From Longispora albida DSM 44784 (GTDB taxonomy: Bacteria > Actinomycetota > Actinomycetes > Mycobacteriales > Micromonosporaceae): a DNA stretch of 64,000 nt. Below the pieces are notes generated by a model. It was not told where the DNA came from, did not search any database, and worked only from the letters and a program-made list of their open reading frames with translations. The DNA lies in assembly GCF_000379825.1 (NCBI RefSeq), contig NZ_KB903814.1:729536-793535 (forward strand). Direction: 5' to 3'. Each line of letters begins with the position of its first letter. Positions within the stretch are counted from its first letter, which is position 1. Position numbers and translations under genes: made by a program. Below are positions 14,901 through 23,900 of the stretch, piece by piece.

Positions 14901-17900
14901 TCGGCCTTGAGGCGGACGGTGACGGTCCAGCGGTGCGTGGCGCCGGCCGCGATCGGCCTGGCGGTCGCGAGGGCTGGCTGGCTCGTGCCGTTCCAGCCGG
15001 GCTCGGAGCCGGGTGCCTGGGCGGACAAGATCGTCAGGCCGGTACCGAAACGCGGCCGGTCGGCCAGGTCGTACGCGCCGGCTCCGGCTCCGCCATTGAC
15101 GACGGCGACGGTGTACGTGACGTCGTACGTGTCATCGGCTCCCGCGACCCGGACGATGCCCTCGGAGGTCTTCGACAGGCTCAGGCTCGGGGTCGGCGCG
15201 CACGCCTCGCTGCCGAGCGTCCGGCCGTCGGTGGTGAGCGTCGCCTGGTTGAGCAGCCCCGTACCGGTTTCGCCGGCGCTGAGGGCGCAGTCGGTGGAGG
15301 TCGGGTCGGGCACCGAGGCCGGGACTCGTGCGGTGACCGTGATCCGGTACGTGTGCTGGGTGCCGCCGGGCAGGGACTGGCCGGTGACGAGGTTCCCGGT
15401 ACCGGACCAGGCCGGGTTCACCGTCACGCCTGCCGGGGACGCGGACACGGCTGCCGACTCGACGGTGATGCCCTGGCCGAAGCGGAGACTGTCGTCCAGT
15501 GTGTACAGAGCTGCGGCCGAGCCCCGGTTGGCGGCCACGAGGTCGTACACGAGCACACGGCGGCCGTCCGTACCGGGCGTGTCGGAGGCGATCGTCTTCG
15601 ACAGGGTGACTGCGGCTACCGGCGCGCAGGCCGACTGGTCGAGAGGCAGGCCGTTGATGGTCAGCCGGGCATCGTTGCGGGTACCGGTGCCGGATTCGCC
15701 GGCGTCGAGCGCGCAGTCCGTGGCGGTGACAGTCGCCGTGGAGTCCACTGTGTACCACACGGTGATCGTCCAGGTGTGCCTCGTACCGGCCTCGATGAGC
15801 TGGCCGGCGACGATGCCCGGCACGGCGCGGCCGTTCCAGGCGGGGTTGACGGTCAGGCTGCCCGGAGTGGTGTTGGCGGCTGTCGCGGACGTGATCGTCA
15901 CGCCCGTGCCGAAGCGGAGGGTGTCGGTCAGGTCGTACGTGCCCTCGCCCGCGCCGTCGTTCGCCACGCGCAGCTCGTAGGTGACCTGGTAGCCGCCGGC
16001 CACGGGTGCCGGTGGCTCCGTGATCACCTTGCCGAACGTAACGCTGGGCGTTTCCCGGCACGCGCGGTGGATCTCGGTACCGCCGGCGGTCGTGGTCGTG
16101 GCTTCGTTCATGAGACCGGTGCCGGTCTCGCCGGCGTCGAGGGTGCAGTCGGTCGCGGTGCGGGCCGGGCTGCTGGCCGGGACGGCGGCGATGATCGTGA
16201 CCCGGTACGTGTGCGTGGTGCTGGCCGGAATCTCCTGGCCGGTGACGAGGGTGGCCTGGTCGCGGCCGTTCCAGGCCGGTGAGGCCGTCACGCCGGCCGG
16301 GGCGGTCACCGTGGCGGAGACGATCGTGATGGCCGGGTCGTAGCGGAGCCGGTCATCGAGGCTGTACGTGGTCGCCGCCCCGCCGTTGGTGACGGTGACG
16401 TCGTAGACAACCGTCCACTGCCCGTTACCGGAGGGAGCCGCCGAGACGGTGGTCTTCGTGGTGCCGACGGCCGTCACTGGTACGCAGGCGTCCTTCGTGA
16501 ACTGGGTGCCGTTGATGGTCAGGGTCATCACGTTCCGGGTACCGGTCCCGGATTCGCCAGCCGCGAGAGCGCAGTCGGCCGAAGCGGCAGTGATCGTGGC
16601 CTTGTCGACGGTGTAGCGGACGGTCACCGTCCACACGTGCAGTGCCCCGGCCGCGAGCGGCTGCCCGGTCACCACCTGCTGCTGCCCTGTGCCGTTCCAG
16701 CCTGCGACCGGCGTCAGCCCGCCCGGCGTGGTGTTGACGACCGCCGGAGCAGGCTGCACCGCGACCCCTGTGCCGTAGGTGAGCCGGTCGGCCAGGTCGT
16801 ACGTGCCCCCAGCAGCGCCGTTGTTCTGCACCCGGAGTTCGTAGGTCAGGTTGAACGTGTCCGGCGAGCCCGCGACCGGGGTCGGCCCGGCCGAGACGAG
16901 CTTCGCGTACTCGAAGCTCGGCGTCTGCTCGCACGCGGTCGCCGTGGCTGTGCCAGCGTCTGTGGCCAGCGTGGCCGAGTTCAGCAGGCCGGTACCCGTC
17001 TCGCCGGGCTCCAGCGTGCAGTTCGTGCTCTGCGACGTGGGAGCTGTCAGCGGGACGAGCACGGTCGCGGTGATCTGGTACCGGTGCTCAGCCCCGCCAG
17101 CCAGCGCCTGATCAGTGACGATCCGCGTGTCGCCGGCTCCGTTCCAGCTGACCGAAGGCGCGACACCGCCGGTGAGGGCCGGGTTCCCCCGCACCGTGAT
17201 GCCCGCGCCGAACTGGAACGTGTCGTCGAGGGTGTAGTCACCTGCCCCTGCGCCACGGTTGGTGACGACGACCTCGTAGCTGACTGCCCACGTGCCGTTC
17301 CCGGCCGGGGCCGCCGACACGAGGCGCTTGGTGTGGCTGATCGCGGCGACCGGCGCGCAGGCAGCCGCGCTGGCGGTCTGACCATTGCTGACCAGAACCG
17401 CCTCGTTGCGCGTTCCGGTACCGGTCTCTCCGCTGTCGACAGTGCAGTCCGTGGAGGCGGGGGTGGCTGTGGCCTGGTCGACGCCGAACCGGACCGTCAC
17501 GGTCCAGGTGTGCCCGGTGCCCGGCGCGAGGGCCTGGCCCGTGGCGATGACCGGCTGCGCGCCGCCGTTCCAGCCAGCCGCCGGAGTGAGGCTCCCGGGG
17601 ACCGTGTTGGCGACAGCGGCGGACAGGACTGCGAGCCCCGTCCCGTAGCGCAGGGTGTCGCTCAGGTCGTAGGTACCGGCCCCGGCCCCGGAGTTGGTGA
17701 CCCGCAGCTCGTAGGTGAGTTCGCGGACGCCTGGCTGGCCGGGTACGACGGCAGGCTGCTTGGTGATCGTCTTCGTCAGCGCGATGCTCGGTGCCGGTGC
17801 GCACGCCGAGCCGTTGGTGACCTGCCCTGCGACGGTGAGGGCCGAGGCGTTGAGGAAGCCGGTACCGGACTCGCCGGCCGCCAGTGTGCAGTCGGTGCTC

Positions 17901-20900
17901 GCGGCGGTCATCGACTGGGGCACGGCGACGGTGGCAGTGATCTGGTACGTGTGCGTGGTCGCCCCGGCGATCGGCTGATCGGTGACGATGCGCTGGTCGG
18001 TAGCACCGTTCCAGGCCGGGCTGGGCGTGACGCCTGCGGTGCCCGCCGACACCGAACGGCTCTGGACAGTGATGCCCGTGCCGAAACGGAGCTGGTCATC
18101 GAGGGTGTAGCTGCCGGACCCCGCGCCCGCGTTCGTGACTGTCAGCTCGTAGGCCAGCGCGTACGTGCCATTACCGGCCGGTGTGGCCGACACGAGCCGC
18201 TTGGTGTGGCTGATCGCGGGCGTCGCGGCACAGGCGTTCGCGTCGGTGGTGAGGCCGTTGCTGATCAGCGTCGCCTCGTTGAGCGTCCCGGTACCGGACT
18301 CGCCGCTGGAGAGGGTGCAGTCCGTGGAGGTCTGCGTCGCGGTGGAGGTGTCCACCCGGTACTGAACGGTCACCGTCCACACGTGAGCCGTGGCCGCGCC
18401 GAGGGCGGTCCCCGTGCTGACGGCGGTCTGTGTCGTGCCGTTCCAGCCGGGTACCGGAGGCAGCGTGCCTGGTGCTGTGTTCGTCACCAGCGCGGACAGC
18501 ACCGTGACGCCGGTACCGAACTTGAGCGTGTCGACCAGGTCGTAGGTCCCGGCGCCGGCACCGGCGTTGGCGACCCGGAGCGCGTAGGTCATCTGGTACA
18601 CACCGGGCTGCCCGGCGACGGGTGCCGGCTGGGCGGAGATCGACTTCGTGAACGCGATGCTCGGCGTCGGAGCGCACGCCGTCCGGGTCTGCGCCGGCCC
18701 CACTGCCGTCATGGTGGACTGGTTGAGCAGCCCGGTACCGTTCTCCCCGCTGTCGAGCACGCAGTCGGCGAGGGCACCCGTGGTGGCCAGCGGCACGGCT
18801 GCGGTCGCGGTGACCTGGTACGTGTGCGAGGCCCCAGCCGCGATCGGCTGGTTCGTGACGACCCGGATGTCCGAGCCGCCGTTCCACGTCCCGCTGGGCG
18901 TGACACCCGCCGCGCTGGTCGTCACCTGCGCGCCGGACACCGCGATGCCGGCGCCGAAACGAAGCTGATCGTCCAGTGTGTACAGACCGGCGGCACCGGT
19001 GTTCGTCACCACGATCTGGTACACCACGGTCTGCCTGCCTCCGCCGGCCGGAGTCACCGACACCACTCGTTTCGTGTGGGAGACGGCGGGCAGCGCGACC
19101 GGTGCGCAGTCGTTCGCAGTGAGCGTGTGGCCGTTGGTGGTGAGGGTGGCCTCGTTGCGCGTGCCGGTACCGGTCTCGCCAGCGTCCAGGGTGCAGTTGG
19201 CGGCGGTCGTGGTGATGACGGACTGGTCGATGCGATACCGGACGGACACCGTCCACACCTGGCTCGTGCGGCCGGGAATGGCGTGGCCGGACGCGACGAC
19301 CGGCTGGGCCTGGCCGTTCCAGGTGCCGGAACCGGGCGGCAGCGGGGTCGTCGCCGGCGCGCTCACCGAGGCCGAGACGACGCTGACGCCGGTGCCGTAC
19401 CTGAGCACGTCCGCCAGGTCGTAGCCACCGGCCCCGTAGCCGGAGTTGACGACGCGGACCTCGTACTGGATGTCGTAGACCCCCGGCTGGCCAGCGACCG
19501 GCACGGGCTGGGCGCTGACGGCCTTCGTGAGCGCGATGCTCGGCACCGTCGCGCAGTCCGTCTGCGCTGACGGGCGGCCCGCGACCGTGAGTGTCGCGAC
19601 GTTGAGGAACCCTGTCCCCGCCTGGCCCGGGGACAGCGTGCAGTTCGTGTCCCCGCTCGCCATCGCCGGCGGCACGTCGGCCGTCACGGTGATCTGGTAC
19701 GTGTGCGTCACGCCTCCGTCGATCGCCTGGCCGGTGACGATCCGCTGGCTGGCAGCACCGTTCCAGTCCGGGCTGGGCGTGACACCTGGCGCGCTGGTCG
19801 CCACGGACCGGCTCCGGACGGTGATGCCCTGGCCGAAGCGGAGCTGGTCGTCCAGGGAGTACTCGCCTTCGGCCGAGCCGGCGTTCCTGACTGCCACCTC
19901 GTAGGTCACGGTGTAGGTGCCGTTGCCCGCCGGTGTCACCGAGGTCAGCCGCTTGACGTGGACGATCGAGGCGGTCTCGGCACAGGCGTTCGCGTCTTCC
20001 GTCAGGCCGTTGCTGATCACCGTGGCCTCGTTGCGCGTACCTGTACCGGTCTCCCCTGCCGCCAGCGTGCAGTCCGTGGACGCGTCCGTCGCGACCGACG
20101 TGTCCACGCTGTACCTGACCAGCACGGACCACGTATGGACGTCCTCGGCGTCGATCGCGGCACCCGTGGCGACTGTCGTCTGCGTCCGGCCGTTCCAGCC
20201 AGGGGTAGCGGTCAGCGTTCCGGGCGTGGTGTTCTCGGCGCGCGTCTCGACCACGGTGAGCCCCGCACCGAGCCTCAGCGTGTCGGTCAGGTCGTAGGTG
20301 GTGGCTCCCGCGCCCGTGTTGGCGACCTCGATGGTGTAGCCGATCACGTAGACCCCGGGCTGGTCTGGCACCGCGACGGGAGCGGAGGTGACACGTTTCG
20401 TGATCGTCAGGCTGGACACGGGCGCGCAGGCCGTCCGGGTCTGGGCCGGCCCGACGGCGGTCATGGTGGACTGGTTCAGGAGGCCCGTGCCCGCTTCACC
20501 GATGTCGAGTGTGCAGTCGGTGGCCCTGTCCGGTACGCCGGACAGCGGGACCGACGCGGTCGCGGTGATCGTGAACGTGTGCGTCGCTCCGGCATCGATC
20601 GGCTGGCTGGTCACGATCCGGGTGCCGGTGCTGCCGTTCCACGACGCGGAAGGTGTGACGCCTGCTGCGGTTGTCGTCGCCGACTGGCTGACGACGGTGA
20701 TGCCCTGGCCGAACCGCAGCTGGTCGTCGAGGGTGTACGTGCCGGCGGCCCCGCCGTTCGTGACCGTGACCTCGTAGACCACGGTCTGCTGGCCGGCCCC
20801 CGCCGGCGTCGCCGAGACCAGGCGCTTCGTGTGCGAGATGGCTGGCAGGGCGACGGGCGCGCAGGCGTCGTCCGGGGCGGTGAGGCCGTTTGCCGTCAGG

Positions 20901-23900
20901 GCCGTCTCGTTGCGGGTACCGGTACCGGACTCGCTGTCGTCGAGCGTGCAGTCGGCAGAGGCGGCGGTGATGATGGACTGGTCGATCCGGTACCGGGCGG
21001 TGACCGTCCAGACGTGGCTCTCCCCGGCGGCGATGGCGCCACCGGACACGATGGTCGCCTGCGACTGGCCGTTCCAGCCGGCCGCCGGGGTCAGCGTGCC
21101 AGGCGTCGTGTTGGCCACCGAGGCGGACTGCACGGCGATGCCCGTGCCGTAGCGCAGCACGTCAGCCAGGTCGTACGTGCCAGAACCCGCGCCGGAGTTG
21201 ACGACCCTCAGCTGGTACTGGATATCGAAGACTCCAGGCTGGCCAGCGACCGGCGCTGGCTGGGCAGCGACGGTCTTGGTGATCTCGATGCTCGGGACCG
21301 GGCCGCAGGCGGACTGGGTGACCTGCTGCCCAGCCGTGCTCAGCGTCGACGTGTTGCGGAATCCGGTGCCGGACTCGCCACTGTCCACAGTGCAGTTGGT
21401 CGCGGCGGCAGCCAGCGAGAGCGGAACCTGTGCGGTGACGGTGACCCGGAAGGTGTGCGTCGCACCGCCGGTGATGAGCTTGCCGGCGATGACCCGCTGA
21501 TCGCCTGTGCCGTTCCACGCCGGGCTCGGGCTGACGCCGGACGTGGAGCTGGAGACGGCAGCCGACGAAACCGTGATGCCCGCGCCGAAGGCGAGCTGGT
21601 CGTCAAGGGTGTAGGTCCCCGCAGCCGTGCCGGAGTTGGTGACGTCGATGTCGTAGAGCACCGTGTAGGTGCCGTTGCCAGCTGGCGTGGCCGAGACCAG
21701 CCGCTTCGTGTGCGAGATCGATGGGACCTCGGCACAGGCGTCTGCGCTGGCTGTCAGGCCGTTGCTGATGATGGTGGTCTCGTTCCGTGTACCCGTGCCC
21801 TGCTCCCCCGCCGCGACCGAGCAGTCGGTGGAGGCGGCCGTCGCCTGTGCCGGATCGACCCGGAACTGCACCGTCACCGTCCACACGTGACTGGTACCGG
21901 CCGCGAGAGCCTGACCCGTCGCGACAGTGGTCTGGGTCCGGCCATTCCAGCCTGCGGTACCGGTCAGGGTGCCGGGAGTGGTGTTCGCCGCCGACGCGGA
22001 CACGACGCTGACGCCCGTCCCGTACCTGAGCACGTCGACCAGGTCGTACGTGCCAGCGCCCGCGCCGGAGTTGGTGGCGGAGAGCTGGTAGCTCACCTGG
22101 TACACGCCGGGCTGCCCGGCGACCGGGACCGGCTCGGCCGACACCCGCTTGGTGATCGCGATGCTCGGCGTCGGGGCGCACGCGGTCCGCGTCTCAGCCG
22201 GGCCGAAGGCGGTCAGCGTGGACTGGTTGAGGAGGCCGGTACCGCTCTCTCCACTGTCGACAGTGCAGTCGGTGGCCGTTGACGTGGCCGACAGCGGCAC
22301 GGCTGCGGTCACCGTGATCTGGTACGTGTGCGTGGCACCGGCTGCGAGAGCCTGATCGGTGACGATGCGGGGATCGGTGCCGCCGTCCCATGCAGGGCTG
22401 GGCGTGACACCTGCGGGACTAGTGGTCACCCGGGCTGCGGCGACGGAGATCCCGTCCCCGAAGCGCAACCGGTCGTCCAGCGTGTACCGGCCGTCGGCCC
22501 CGGTGTTCGTCACGACCAGCTCGTAGACGGCCGTCTGGTTGCCGCCCCCGGCCGGAGTCACCGACACGAGCCGCTTGGTGTGGGAGATGGCTGGCAGGGT
22601 GACCGGGGCGCACGCGCTGGCCGAGGCCTGCTGGCCGTTGACGGTCAGGGTGGTCTCGTTCCGGGTACCGGTGCCCGTCTCGCTGGCGTCCAGCGTGCAG
22701 TTGGCCGACGCGGCGGTGACCGTGGCCTGGTCGAGCCGGTACCGGACGGTGACCGTCCACGCCTGGCTCGAACCGCCGGTCAGCGAGGCCGCCGTGGCCA
22801 CGGCCTGCTGAGCCTGGCCGTTCCAGGCAGCCGATCCCGGGGCCGTGACGGCGGCCGACACGACAGTGATGCCCGTGCCGAATTTGAGCGCGTCGGTCAG
22901 GTTGTAGGTGACGGTACCGGTACCGGAGTTGACGACCTTCACCTCGTACTTCAGCTCGAACGTGCCCGGCTGGCCCGCGACCGGAGCCGGCTGCGCCGAG
23001 ACCGTTTTCGTGATCGCCACGCTGGGTGTCGTGGTGCACGCGTCGCGGACGGTGGACTGGCCTGCGGTGGCGAGCGTGGCCTCGTTCAGGAAACCGGTAC
23101 CCGTCTCGCCCGGGTCGAGATGGCAGTTCGTGGCGTTCGCGTTCGGGGCGGTCAGCGGGACGGCGGCCGTGACGGTGACCTGGTACGTGTGGCTGGCGCC
23201 GGCCGCGAGAGCCTGGTCGGTGACGATCCGGGTCGTCCCGGCACCGTTCCACGACGCGCTCGGCGTCACCCCGGCGGCGGTCGTGATGACCGACCGGGCC
23301 GAAATCGTGATGCCAGCGCCGAACCTGAACTGGTCGTCGAGGGTGTACGTCCCGGAAGCCCCGCCACTGTTGGTGACCACGACGTTGTACGTGAGCGTGT
23401 ACGTGCCGTCGCCGTTCGGGTTGGACGTGACGAGATACTTCGAGTGCGTGATCGCGGGCAGCGCGGCGCAGGCGTTCGCGGTCGCGGACTGGCCGTTGCT
23501 GGTGACGGTGCCTTCGTTGCGGGTGCCGGTACCAGTCTCGCCCGGCGCCAGGGTGCAGTCAGCGGAGGCGGCTGTGGTGGTGGCAACGTCCATGCGGTAC
23601 CGGACGGTCAGCGTCCACACGTGCGTGACCGGGCCTGCGGCGATGGCGATCCCCGAGGCGACCGATGGCTGGGCCTGGCCGTTCCAGTTCGCCGTGCCGG
23701 TCAGCGTGCCGGGTGCCGTGTTCGCGGCGGAGGCCGACACGACGCTGATCCCGGTACCCGGCTTGAGCACGTCCGTGAGGTTGTACGTGCCAGCCGCCGC
23801 GCCGGAGTTGGTGACGCTCAGCTCGTACTTCATGTCGTACACACCGGGCTGGCCCGCGACCGGAACCGGCTGCCCGGTAACGGCCTTCGCGATGGTGATG